In this document: one piece after another, positions 23,301 to 34,851 of the stretch
Position numbering within the stretch: position 1 is the first letter of the stretch
How the letters are laid out: every line of letters begins with the position of its first letter
Source: Tethya wilhelma
Lineage: Eukaryota; Porifera; Demospongiae; Tethyida; Tethyidae
Assembly: GCA_964030475.1 (NCBI GenBank)
Contig: CAXIPT010000058.1
Coordinates: 53,084 to 117,083 of the forward strand
Length of the DNA: 64,000 nt
Direction of reading: 5' to 3'
The notes under the pieces: generated by a model
Databases searched by the model: none
The model's input: the letters and a program-made list of their open reading frames with translations, nothing else
Told to the model about the DNA's origin: nothing
Program-made: the position numbers and the translations under genes

Positions 23301-25386
23301 TGTTCACATAGACACCTCAAACTCATGATATAATTGACCAATACATAGATACGCACATACCTAGAATAATTCACTACAATTAACATGGTAACTATCATTA
23401 AAATGTATTACACTTGGAGCTATATCAAGATGGTAGATTTTGCAGAAGGGATCCAAATAGTGATGGTCCAAAAGTGTAATTATCTCATCAGCAGTAACAT
23501 CAGGTCCATGGATCGGAACAGACACTAAGCATGGCTTATCTGAAGATGTAATCTTGCCAAGCCTCTGTGATAGTCTCCGAGCATACAGAGACTTTCCCAT
23601 TCCAGCTCTATTAGAGATGATCACTCGTATGGTTGATCTATATCAACAAAATACAGTTTTATAATTATCAATTTCGAATACCAATGTCATATACAATAAT
23701 ATAATCATTATGCTTACAAATCTTTGTCAACTGAAGAAGCAGCCACTTGGGTACTTTTAGATCTTGTTCTTGACTGAAGAGTGATATGTTTTCCTAGAAA
23801 CTCCTTAAGATCTTTATCATCTTGCCGTTGATAACCTCTTCAATACAAATGCAGTTTTGAAATGACATGTGATTTGTTTTCATCAGCACTACTACAAACA
23901 ATGACAAGCCTAAAACCTGCAGATATTGTACAATCAACAAATGTTAACCACACCGTAATAACAGACACAGAATGGTTAACTATACTGCAAATCTGCAAAT
24001 TTTTGCATGTTAAGTATATTCAAATTTTATAATTCCACATCATCTATATTTTTCATGGTGGAGTGAAAGAAATATATATACATAGGAACGGGTTGTTAAT
24101 ATTAATTGTTTACTTTTCTTTTGCATTTTAATTTTCGTGGTAACTTAATTAAACTACAAAATAATAATATAAGCGACGAAAAAATTTCCAAATTTACTAG
24201 TCTCATTTCTCACTGGAATTTATGTGCCGCCTCATTGTGACATCATAATTAGACCAAATATAAACATCCGGAGTGCCATTTGCCGCCATAATTTTGAATT
24301 AGAGTCAATAGAGAACTGGGTAATACTGAATGCTACATATTTCCATGTAGATACCATAAACTCTTCAATGTAAACTTCAATACAAGCTAACTTTCAATAC
24401 AAAAAGGAATCAAGGTACCTTTTTACCTTTTTTTCCTTTGATAGATTCGAACAAAATCTGCAGAGCTCTGTCAACATCACTGTAAGTTAGCCTTTCAGGG
24501 TGGACTAAACAAAACAATCTTTTGAAACTAGGATCACCAATAGCCCTTCTCCATAGAAGAATTACCTGGTGAGAAACAAACCCTATACAGTCAAAGCTTT
24601 GGTAATACAGTAACATCAAGTGCAATGGAATTTGATGCTGCTTCTAACTAGTCATCTTCCAAAAATAAATTATTGATAATAAACATGCATGTACACAACA
24701 TTGATAGAATAATTAACTCCAAGACCACTTATAGTAGCTAGCTAATTTAAATTTTGCAAGTTCATGCAACCAATCCTTGAATATACATGTGATACGCAGA
24801 AAAATAATTATAGTTGACTTGATAAAATTAATACTGTGCTTACTACAAAATACCTAAGGATAAGTAAGTTATTCAATTATTGGTTCATGATGGAATGCAA
24901 CCATGCATTGAAGGATGACCACATAAAGTATAATGATTAGATGAAAAAGTGAAACTTACTTCTTCCGCTGTAGTTGTATTATTACAAATTAGAACTTCTT
25001 CAGGGCTAGGTAATGGAAGGCTTTTGTCCTCAGTATACAAAGAAAGCACTGTCTTCAAAACATTCTCTGATAAAATTAAAATTGACATAGACCATCAACG
25101 GAAGCATACATATATCAATTACTTCTTTATGCACCTTCATTAGTTACGATTAGATTAGGAACCCCAATCTTAAGTCCACTTTTCCTTGGAAAAGGTCTTT
25201 GATGTTTGTAAAGTTGTCCTACAAAAATTAATAATAGCTTTACTGTGAACAATAATTTCTTACAAACTGAAAAAACACTTACCACCACTACGCTTTGCTA
25301 TAGAAGCAAGAAACTTGCTTAGATCTTCTAACGAATAATAAGTATCAATGATATATTCGCTTGGCTCATGAATGGTAAATATGTCT
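20344..25386 (-). CDS. RNF213-like gene, N-terminal-side exons
   Basis: Ten exons run leftwards with consensus borders: 25283-25386 (YIIDTYYSLEDLSKFLASI), 25135-25218 (LYKHQRPFPRKSGLKIGVPN), 24960-25066, 24419-24565 (VILLWRRAIGDPSFKRLF), 23718-23837, 23361-23637 (ISNRAGMGKSLYARRLSQRL, a P-loop-like ring-associated segment), 22553-22667, 22220-22494 and 20344-20500 (NPSWREIRNFVQFLNIQL, FVVKFAIQMSKV). In RNF213 this region precedes the first active AAA module, which begins at 7383, so orientation and order agree with one gene. Exons upstream of 25386 are not seen; an R1 fragment ending at an N (25784) truncates the locus there. The segment expected between FAIQMSK and GIPVVLMGETGCGKT was not found in the island and may be lost or diverged. 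Confidence 0.82.
20816..20963 (+). mobile_element. Fragment of R1 repeat (copy d, diverged)
   Basis: Matches the last 150 bp of R1 (GAGCTAAATAATAGCTTTAG to CAGTACTACTGTACTGG) with several substitutions and small insertions; an older copy in an intron. Confidence 0.8.
20964..22219 (-). other. Intron of the RNF213-like gene
   Basis: AT-rich, no coding signature. Other introns over 300 bp in this gene (22668-23360, 23838-24418, 24566-24959) also show nothing beyond unique AT-rich sequence. Confidence 0.5.
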
Positions 25387-25699
25387 CTATACATAAAGAA
25401 CGCAAACAGTACAGTAACTAACAAACACATTTTCTTAAAGAGGGAAATATATGCAAGAACATGCACAGTAGACAACTACAGGAATTGAGATAGCTTCAAT
25501 AATTATATATGTTCTTTGATTCTCAATACTACTTTTAAAGTGCTAACTATAAATATGTCAGGATAATGCATTTTAAGTGAAATGAAATGTTATGCACAGT
25601 CCATAACTGCAATGCATAGGTTCAATGTATTTTGATTAGTGAAATATGCAACTCAGTCTCAACAATACTGCTATATATACATGTACCTCTTAGCATCGA

Positions 25700-25783
25700 A
25701 GTATTCCCAGTACGGTAGTACTGGGTACACAGGAATGGCACGGATGGCCCATTAGCGCAATACAAATATTCACGCGAATAACT
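25700..25783 (-). mobile_element. R1 repeat end (copy e), cut at an assembly N
   Basis: Reverse-oriented R1 terminus starting TATTCCCAGTACGGTAGTAC and running to ACGCGAATAACT, after which the sequence jumps at the N (25784) to unrelated DNA. The abrupt end at an N suggests a contig join inside the repeat. Confidence 0.8.
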
Positions 25784-27048
25784 NACTATGGGCGGTCCGT
25801 ATACTCTCCGTATCATAATTAGATCATGTACAGTACATGCTGAATATTACCACAGCCAGCCACGTGGGGACTAAAAATCATTAACTTTAGTGAGAAGCGA
25901 GTAGCTAAGAAAGAAGACCCAGAAGACAGCTAACGGACTCAAGGAGGTCAGCGCTTGCTAGTATTCTAGGTACAGTAAGTTTTAAGAACTAAGATAAGCC
26001 TCAAAATTACCTGTACGCGATCGCCGTACAGTGAGAGGCATTACTTACGAGTAAAAATGTACTGTATGAAAGCGCTTGGTTTAGACAATCATGTACAAAG
26101 CTTTAGCTTACCTTTTTGTCTATGTGCTGTAGCAAAATTGTGAGATTAGTCAGCTTATAAGTAAGAGAGAACATCGAATAATAAATTATTTTTAGTGGCA
26201 GCTGCCTTGCTCATGAATATTCGCTACGGTTTGTTGCACAGCATAGCAACTGTTCTCCGTGTTAGCAACTAAGTAAAAATGAACGACGCTCAGACTATAC
26301 TGGCTATATCTCTGCAACAGAAGCAGCTCCACCCCTCAAATTTTGCATGGAGCATGCTGAGATGTAGCGCAACGTATCCATGCAAGAAAAAAATTTCGTG
26401 CAAAAACACGTATTAAACTAAAACTGCATTTTACTCCAAAAACAATAATTTCCTAATTATATAACCGGCAGGTTTTCCCTTGACAAGTCATATTTTATTG
26501 ATGTAAAACTTGTTGTAGTGACAGCCTTAACAGTTATTCTCACTTAGCTGTCTAGTAGCCACAATAGTATACGGGCTGTGAAATGTCATCGCAGTGCTAA
26601 CCATAATATTATAATAATTATTGAAAAGTTAGGTTAGCAGTGGATGTTGCTATCTCTATTCTCTCGCTTAAGAGGCAGTTAGGGCATGCGCTGTCAGACT
26701 ATTATAGGTTAAGTATTATGTAATGTGAACTTTGAACTTGCTGATCTTGCAGGATTTATGAGGTATTACACTAACTATGTTGTCCCCGTGTATCTCATAC
26801 AATTCATCCTCCTCATCAGATTGTTTCTCAATCCTTGAGGAATCTGAAATTCTACAGCATTTGAGCAAAGGATCTGATCTAGTATACATCTAAAACGAGT
26901 TTATCGCGATTTGGTGGTTATAAACTTTTATGAAGATCTGAATCCTCAGCAGGAAACAGCACTGGATTAGAGCGTTACAATATTTTCACATTATGGACTC
27001 ACGTATTCAAGTGAAAATCAAAGATACCAAGCACCGATTTTATCTACA
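25784..27048. other. No supported gene
   Basis: Unique sequence. A short plus-strand open stretch around 26778-26893 (SSSSSDCFSILEESEILQ) could be an exon upstream of the integrase-like exon at 27049, but it has no recognisable domain. Confidence 0.35.
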
Positions 27049-27331
27049 GGAACATGTGGTTGGCCAAGGTACCTAGACACCAGTTAGCCACTTTGCTAGA
27101 AAATAAGTTTTCTGTGCCTTTAATTACCGATATTCTTGGAGTATCCATCAGGACTGTAAGACGAAGTATGACAGACTACAACCTCAGTGTCAGATCACTT
27201 TACTCAACCTTGACAGATCAGCAGTTAGATGGAATTATTTATGAAATCCAGGAGCTATTTACAGTGTGTGGCAATCATCAGATGAAAGGCTACTTGGAAA
27301 GCAGGGGAATCAGAGTACAACAACATCAAAT
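27049..27331 (+). CDS. Integrase-type transposon gene, HTH exon (partial)
   Basis: An acceptor (tctacag) at 27048 and a donor (gtgagt) after 27331 bound a 283-bp open exon. It reads LLENKFSVPLITDILGVSI and RTVRRSMTDYNLSVRSLYS, a resolvase-like helix-turn-helix, then LTDQQLDGIIYEIQELF and GNHQMKGYLESRGIRVQQ. From memory this pattern is the N-terminal part of a multicopy family in cnidarians, sponges and fish that continues into an rve integrase core. No core exon was found to the right, so the copy is probably partial. Confidence 0.6.
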
Positions 27332-28840
27332 CTGTGAGTCACAGAACATTTTACCCTAACAAAGAAGTGATTTTCAGTTTTATTATTCAAATTTGGTCAA
27401 CATAATCTACATCTTCACATTTTCAAATTTAGAAATTTTTGCTTTGTGTTTAAGTTATAGCAATTACAAGTTTTGATTTGGGTGTGCATTAAATAGAAAC
27501 TGCTCCTTTGTGCATTATAACTTCTTAATCAAGCAAAAAATTTTCAATATGAAAATGTGAAGTTGTTAGCTCTCACAGATATAATTTGCCCCAAAACATG
27601 CAGCTGTCAGTTCTAGACGTACTTATAAAATTTGCAGATTCAGCAAAAAAGGTCATGTGACTGTGGCTACCACCAAAATTTTCTTGAAATCTTTAGATTG
27701 GCATCATACAATGTTTTCATGGAAGTACGAATAACAACTTAAAAGGTATTAACTTTTCACATAATATTAATACTAATTTTGGCCACTTATTGTAAACGTT
27801 CCTTAACCTATCTGAGTAATTGAATGGATAAATGCTAAGCAGCAACTATGTATGGCTATTCACAACCCCCATAATAATATACTGGGCATAAATGTTATTC
27901 TGTCCTTTTGCAACATCAGTCTTAAGACAACCCAAAACCTCTATGGTATTCCATCCCAAAAAGAAACTTCTCCTCAGTGTAGTTAAGGCAGGTATCAAGT
28001 TTTTTCTTGATCTGAATTTGCTTAAAATGTGTTCAGAGTTTTGACTAGTATTTAATACTAACCTTTGTTGTGAATATTTTTTTTTTCATATTTGGATTCA
28101 GCATACAGGGATAAGTACACACATTCAGTGGTTGCCATGGAAACATATCGGTTTTCCATATATGGCCATTTCAATTTGATGCTAAAATATTTTAGTTTTC
28201 TTAGTTTGCCGCTACGAAAAAAGGTTTGTATCCAAATTATTTTAGTATTATATCAAAGAGATTTTATTAACAATTTACTAACTGGAAAATTTGTCCTGTA
28301 AAAACATTATGGCTGTAAATTAGAAAAAACTACCAAAAAATGCGCATTTTTGTACCTAATTAAGCATTCACATTGAAATTTCTTCGAAGTAGTTAATGCA
28401 GGACAAATTTTCCAAGCTGGAGTGACAAAATATGAACTGGTAGTCAAATTTCTGGGTCAAAAAAACAAATATTTCGTAGCAGCAAGTTCTTCTGAACAAA
28501 AAAGGAATTAGGACAATGGGCATAGCAGTGTGGTTATAGTTGCCATGGAAACAAGTTATGGAGTTATAGAATAGTGATAACAATCTCATTAAAATTTCAT
28601 AACATTATTGCATTTTTAAAAAAATACATGGGTGAATATTTGATAGCCTTAATTAGTGCCTTAGAATGAATACCAATCTTAAGTACAATGAGTCCTCCTG
28701 TATTGACTTGGCAGTGTCAGGCACAAGCCACATGTGGAGACCATTGAGTATGGGTTGTGATCATTGAAGTTACCATGAAACCCCGTAGGTGCAATAGCCT
28801 TCGCACCAGTAAAGAACACCAGGACCATGTCCATTATACA
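27332..28840. other. No supported gene
   Basis: AT-rich non-coding sequence. Two similar stretches containing GTTGCCATGGAAAC occur near 28130 and 28540 in the same orientation. Confidence 0.4.
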
Positions 28841-29090
28841 CAAGAATAAAAAACATTGAAATGTAATGAGACACAGGAATGGCCAAATCATAAAAAAGAA
28901 AGCAAACAAGTGGAATGGCTATTAGAGTGTGTGCAGAATCCTTCTATGGGCTGCATGTAATAGTCTTTCTACAGTGTCAAGTCCTTCATTTCGCCCACAG
29001 GAAGAATTCTTTACACACTCTAACAGCCATTCCACTTGTTTGCTTTCTTTTTTATGATTTGGCCATACATTTCAATGTTTTTTATTCTTG
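28841..29090. mobile_element. Foldback hairpin of the composite family (solo, diverged)
   Basis: Arms AAAAAACATTGAAATGTAAT and complement, with inner AACAAGTGGAATGGCTATTA matched by the other arm. The loop contains CAGGAAGAATTC, as in the copies at 10600 and 59171. No R1 body follows. Confidence 0.85.
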
Positions 29091-29429
29091 TTTGCTCTAA
29101 TTTTTTCACAATTCTATCAATCATTTTGTGCCATGTGTATCAGTGTGTGTGTCCGACTGAATGCTGAAATGTGTGATGGTACATCATGGTCCTAGCTGCT
29201 AGCTTGAACTGAATTTCCAGGACCTGGCATCACTGCAGGTGGAGCAGTGGCATCACAAATGATTTTGTTAGTTTAGTCTCCTCTTTTGTCACATGCAAAA
29301 CGTGAACTGGAGTATTGTGCTTAAACAGATAATCTATTTATCAGAAGTAAAAGACCACCTTTAGCTAAACAAGGGTGCTTAACTGTTTTGCTTTGGCAAT
29401 GCTGAAAAACCATAAATAGCAATAATTGA

Positions 29430-30768
29430 AGTATACCTTCAATTTCATAAAGGATATCTCGGAAGTGCATGTAAGTTGTTTTTTCGTTAACGAGAGAAGT
29501 ATAGTACCAGCAGGAGAAAAAATCTTGCTAACAAACAGATTTAAGATATACTCTGCATGTACAATAATATAGGTAGAAAGTTAACCCATATACAATGACA
29601 TGAAATTACTTTTATGAATTATACATATCTCCATACAATTTCCATGACACACCTACCCACCTGCACTCAAAGTATTGATTTCTGAAGCAACAAACATGTG
29701 ACGAAAAAGTTGTGGAAACTTTCTAATAAAGAAAAGAGTGCCTGACTCTTCCAGGCCACAAATAAACTGGTCCAGTTCACTCTTCACCTTCAACAATACT
29801 GCATGAGTAGGTATGCTGTGGACCAAGTGAGGAATATCACTGATAGGCCTTGGTAGATTATGCCGGCATAATTTTGAGCATTATAGGCTGCATATTTTGT
29901 TGAGCATTATGCTGGCATAATAGGCAAAATTTCAGGCCTTAATGAGCATAATAGGCTCAATGTTCTTTTCTGTAACAACAGTCTATTGACCATACCAACA
30001 GGGGAATTCCCATGTAAATCAATTTGTGGTCAACTACATGCATGATGTAATAGCATGACTCAGCAAAAGCAAAAATGTCTGCAAATATATACTACTATCA
30101 TACAAAGTAACTCTTTATTGCATGTTTTTTTGTAATGAAATTTATGTAAAACAATACGTACATGACATGGGCATAATGTGAGCATAATAGGCAACTTCAA
30201 AAGCATAATGGGCAAGATTTTGGGGCATAAAAGAATAGAATAATAGGTAAGTTTATGAGCATAATCTACCAAGCCCTAATCACTGACAGTTAGTGACAAT
30301 ACAGGCTTATTGAAACCACAATTTATTTCTGTGTTAACTACTATAGAATGAAAAAACTGATGTGGATGAAACAGAGGATGCCATGGTTGTCCAGGCCTTA
30401 TCTGACTCTCTTGAAGGCAGTTTTGAGTAAGAGCATTAATGTGGCAGTTATACATGATGACTATATATCATTTTTAGACCCAAGTCACTATTGCAAGTAG
30501 TGGAACATTGTGCCAAATCATTGAGAACAGATTATTATGAAGTTCAATTTTGACGGGATCATGTTCTGAGCTCAGAGAAATTTGTTTGAAGGTCAAGCAA
30601 TAGAATTTTTACCATTTAATGTAAAATTAATAATAGACTTGCAATACTCTTAACATTTTCATTTTGAGAAGGAGGGTGAAAGTTGATGTCAGGAAGTTCA
30701 TAATCACTATCAGAATTGACATAATCTTCTTTGTCACAAAAAAAATTAGCGATTTCTTTCATAGACCT
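29430..30768 (-). CDS. Tentative exons of an unidentified minus-strand gene, HECT-ligase-like at best
   Basis: Two exons have good borders: 30654-30768 (SMKEIANFFCDKEDYVNSD, SDYELPDINFHPPSQNEN) and 29661-29815 (VKSELDQFICGLEESGTLF, FIRKFPQLFSSHVCC). A third possible one at about 29430-29510 contains NEKTTYMHFRDILYEIE. The 'L.QFI.GLEE.G.L..IRK.P.LFSSH' string recalls the C-terminal HECT region of G2E3-like ubiquitin ligases, which are multicopy in basal animals, but frame continuity between exons was not proven. The start and the rest are not seen. The 29816-30653 stretch has a repeated motif GCATAAT(A/G)GGCA near 29870-30260. Confidence 0.3.
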
Positions 30769-30920
30769 TTATAAAAGAGGACAACAACTAAGGTGCCTAA
30801 CCTTCAGCACTCTAGTACAATGCACATAGACTTGTGCTCTCTTCTAATAGCATAACAAACACCGGGAGAAAATGCGTGATTCAGAAAGAACTGTATCCAA
30901 CTGGCAACCATCCATACACC

Positions 30921-31068
30921 TTTCCTTGCCTCCAGGACAGCTCTGCCTGGAGTGCACCCGTCCTTGATGTCCGACACCCCACCTCCACCGCAGCTTTCCT
31001 TGCCTCCAGGACAGCTCTGCCTGGAGTGCACCCATCCTTGATGTCCGACACCCCACCTCCACTGCTCA
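30921..31068. repeat. Two-copy 74-bp GC-rich tandem repeat
   Basis: Units at 30921-30994 and 30995-31068 differ at only a few positions (for example CACCCGTCC versus CACCCATCC). Each contains a small hairpin CTCCAGG...CCTGGAG. It is strikingly GC-rich against its surroundings. Confidence 0.9.
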
Positions 31069-31339
31069 GGTGTATTAAGGCCTGACCCCTCCTGACCCCG
31101 CATTTAAGGCCCTAATTAAAACTTGAAATTGAAATATCTTTTTTTGCACACATGTAAACAACCCTAAACTTTGTATACAAATTGAAACTGGTATTCTTTG
31201 CTCATCTGTAAACTTAAGTTGTCACATGACCTCGAATGTTTGAATAATGGCGAAGTTAATTAGTGAAAAAATTCATCCTCCGAGGGCACATGGTTGCCAT
31301 GGAGATATGAGGTTCATATTGGGTATATATGTTAATTAG

Positions 31340-31439
31340 NNNNNNNNNNNNNNNNNNNNNNNNNNNNNNNNNNNNNNNNNNNNNNNNNNNNNNNNNNNNN
31401 NNNNNNNNNNNNNNNNNNNNNNNNNNNNNNNNNNNNNNN
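31340..31439. other. Assembly gap of 100 N
   Basis: One hundred Ns. The right flank begins inside the right arm of a composite-family hairpin, so the gap hides the left arm; a perfect hairpin commonly breaks assembly. Confidence 0.99.
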
Positions 31440-32331
31440 TTCCATCTTGTTTGCCTTCTTTTTACGATTTGGCCATTCCTATGTCTCATTACATTTCCAA
31501 TGTTTTTTTACTTGTTTGTTCTCATTTTTTCATAATTCTACAAATCACATTTGAGTTTGTGTGTATATGGTAGTTACTTGTAATCTATGCTCTGACAGGC
31601 TGATTAGTACTTAAGTAATAACAGGAGGCTGAGCTGTATCTACCAAAATTTAATTGCTTTGCTCATCTTATAATGAATACTACATAACACAGTAGTCTAT
31701 TCACCTCCTAAATATTGAAGACTGAAAGGTTACAGAGAGTCCAGCACAACCAGAAATCTTCAGGTAAAGCAGCGAATATTTGGATTCCAAATAACGCACA
31801 CCTATCTACCTGGAAAAGGGTTGTCAATTTGACTTTTCAAGTAGCTTATGAATTTATGCATGAGTAGAAATGAATGGCTGCCATACGGAGAAGCGCTTTT
31901 CGCCTTGTATCTAGCCATTCAATGGGAGACTCGAGCACACGATACCAAAAGCACGTGAAGACAATGGTACCAAGTTTGTTAGTTCAAGAATCAGCTTCTG
32001 AAAGTGAACAGTCTTCGAGATACACTGAAATAACATAGAAGAAGAAGAAGAAGAAGAAGAAGAAGAAGAAGAAGAAGAAGAAGAAGAAGAAGAAGAAGAA
32101 GAAGAAGGAGAAAATTGGAGGTTTGGCATATTTTAGTTTGGTACCTTAGCGATGGTTTTAGGCCATGTTTTTAGGCTTGTTAGAAAGAGAATGAGCTAAA
32201 TAGTAGCTTTATAAGGCTTTTAGTGCCAAGTGCTCAGTTTTTGCAGAGTTATTCACGTGAATATTTGTATTACGCTAATGGGCCATCCGTGCCATTCCTA
32301 TGCACCCAGTACTACCGTACTGGGAATACAG
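31440..32331 (+). mobile_element. Composite repeat copy c (half hairpin + linker + R1)
   Basis: Starts TCCATCTTGTTTGCCTTC (right hairpin arm), continues through the linker (AATTCTACAAATCACATTTG) and the R1 body from about 31740, to CCCAGTACTACCGTACTGGG ending at 32328. It is more diverged than copies a and b. Confidence 0.85.
32037..32106. repeat. (GAA)n microsatellite expanded inside R1
   Basis: About 23 GAA triplets at the place where copies a and b carry only a few; the complementary strand would encode poly-Ser, which is an artefact. Confidence 0.95.
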
Positions 32332-32569
32332 GTATGTCTATCTCCTAGGAGATATACAATAAGTACTGATACAGTTCCTTTAACTAGCACAATTGAATGT
32401 ACACAAAAATAGTATTATGTTGGCTTATAGGGGGAATCATATCTGATGGGGGAAATCTTTGGACTCCCCCTGATCTCTCTTTCTAATTAAAACCTTGTGT
32501 ACTATCCTTTCAGAAAGGAAAACGACTTGAGACATGACATTATGTAGTGTTTGAATAGCAAGCGCTCAC

Positions 32570-32835
32570 TTGAGCATAGAAGGTGTCGGTCATGATGGCT
32601 CCGGGGGTGGTGGGGTAACCCTCAACACACTCCCCCCACTCCTCCCTGTGGTACTCTGGGTAGGCACACAGGTTGAGACGAAGGTCATTGACAAAGAAGG
32701 CCTCTTTGTCAAACTCCTCCTCTGTGCTGTTGTAGGCATTGTAGTACTGAGCTGTCTCGTTCCAGTGAGTCTCATCAAATGCATCTTGTCCCCACAGGAA
32801 AGCTTCCTTACACTCTTCGGCAAAGTCGTTGTCAC
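32570..32835 (-). CDS. GH116 (GBA2-like) glycosidase, late catalytic exon
   Basis: One exon bounded by an acceptor (tgtacag) at 32836 and a donor (gtgagc) below 32570. It reads DNDFAEECKEAFLWGQ, then QYYNAYNSTEEEF and ends PTTPGAIMTDTFYAQ. The N-Y-Y pattern followed by an 'IM.DTFYAQ' string matches the part of the GH116 alpha/alpha barrel near the C-terminus. Later exons are absent, lost or hidden in the gap at 31340. Strand agrees with the N-terminal exons at 37135-39931. Confidence 0.65.
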
Positions 32836-33740
32836 CTGTACACAGAGCAAAATGAATAATACCGTATAGCTAGAAATTTGAAGAATAAAATTTCTGCGGA
32901 AAGGCGATTGCTAAACTTTTCACAATTTTATTTTCGAGGATCGAGCAGCCCCACCAATATATTGCTATATGATCCCAAAAATTTCGAGGGTGAAATTTTT
33001 GCGGATCAGCAACAATTCACGAAAACAGCAAAATTTATACTCCTCGAAAATTTCTACATATACAGTATAATTATAGTAGTTGTGTGAACATACGTTCATA
33101 ATAGTTATTCGATCGCCACACTCCTTGCTTGTGTGTGAAGTTACTGAAGTTTAGTGCTAGATCTGTGCACATGCAGGCATCGGTATTATACTGCAATTCA
33201 ATGATAGGTAAGAATGCACTGCTACTTTTTTAGCCAGGCCAGCTCAACAATATTTACACTTATGTGACGTCACAGACGACCCTATTCTGACTTCCGCCAT
33301 TTTGGCAATCAGCTGGCAAAGAAACTAGTTATCTGGCTAGCTGTGTTTCATGTTCAGTGACAGAGAAGCAGACTTCCAGTAGTGAGTGTTCTCACCTCGT
33401 TACACTTCTTTTGTGAATGATTGGCTCCCATATTGTGCTTCCTTATCAGACACAGATGCCACTGGTAAGCCTTGTCAGCGATCTCGAAAACAGCTAGTCA
33501 TACTTGTATCGCTTGTTGTTTTATCCTAGACTAGCATTGTATAAGCTAGCTTTCTAGATACTCTTTGCCTAGATTGTATTCTCCCCAGTCCAGAGAAAAA
33601 GCAGCTTTTAGTTCAAGGTTGCATCACTTCTGGTGACCCTCCATAACACACGGACGGACAGACAGACAAAACTTTCTTAATAATGTGATATTACAATTAT
33701 AGAAGCTGTAATACATACAACCATGCCGGTATTTCTGGCA
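32836..33740. other. No supported gene
   Basis: The first 200 bp (32870-33060) hold decayed repeat rich in AAAATTT and TTTCGAGG. A CpG-containing patch at 33260-33310 resembles a small promoter or repeat. Otherwise unique. Confidence 0.35.
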
Positions 33741-33841
33741 AACTTCCCACAGTCCTGTAACTATAAGTATTTTTGAATGCTGTTTCTAGTCCGCCAATAA
33801 CCCTCAATTGCCACCACTCTTTCTGCACATGGATGTACAGC
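33741..33841. repeat. Left copy of a 101-bp perfect inverted repeat
   Basis: Identical to the reverse complement of 36701-36801 at every base. It bounds, on the left, the block carrying the GH116 exons that are on the wrong strand. Confidence 0.95.
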
Positions 33842-34851
33842 TGTAGTATGAAAAAGTCTAACATTTCTTCGTTGACTAGAATGGCTGAGCAATTTGAGTA
33901 CAGTTCTGTGTTTTTGAAGCAAAGTTTTGGAGCTAGATAGCCTCCCAAAGAAGAGGCTCAAGTCAGCGCATTGCCAAGAGTAGCCTGACATCTAGGTTTG
34001 CTGCTCCAGTTTCAGAGAAAGAGGCCAATGAAGCAGCGGCAAAAGGAGTGGTGCCATTGAAAGATGGTGAACTTCTATCAGTCTTAGTTTGCTTTCTAAC
34101 TCTAAAACAAACTGTATTTGCTGCATCTGTGCTCTATTATGCCCAGCCATGCTCTATTATCCCTAGCCATGCTCTATTTTCCAACCACAGGATGTTTTTG
34201 TTACTCTGATCTGTACATAGTATATACAGATTTGCACACAAGATTGCTTATGACATCAAAGGAAAAACTATCAGTCTAAATCCATGTTAGTGTATCTTAG
34301 TACAACTGTGGTCATGGAAGTTTTCAAAACAGAAGCCAAGCGAGCAATTACCACAAGTAGATCATAAACCACCTTGGTGCACTTTTATGCAGTCAAAGAA
34401 AAAGTCAAGTAAAGTAAGAAAGCTAACTAGCTGATAGTGCATATCAGCGCATACATGCGCAATTGCACGCAATGACTAGTGCAAAAACGCACATTTACAG
34501 TCGATTTCAGCTACATTTGTCAATTGGGTTCCATAACCGCAAGTTCTAAACCATGAATATCATTAAAACCTCATACAGTCTAGTACCACAATACTATAGA
34601 TACGTACGTAATTAGCTTACGCACGCACACGTAAATGTTCAAACGTAGTTGAAATCGACTGTGTGTGAAATTGCAAAATTCTAAGCTACGTAAAAACCCA
34701 AATTGCACACATCTACGCGTAAAAGCACAATGTTTTTACATGGGATTAATTAATTTTGGGCATGATATTATATTGACCATTAAAATCCTGAGATCTAGCT
34801 CGGATTCCAATCCAGGCGTTTCGAATATGTATACAATTGTTTTTTGTACAG
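33842..34851. other. No supported gene inside the flipped block
   Basis: Unique sequence. It includes a short tandem repeat near 34135-34185 built on TGCTCTATTATCCCTAGCCA. No GH116 nucleophile exon was recognised here, although it would be expected upstream of the exon at 34852. Confidence 0.35.

Noticed and set aside
31911..32129. Minus-strand poly-serine frame
   Set aside because: Produced by the GAA microsatellite inside R1.
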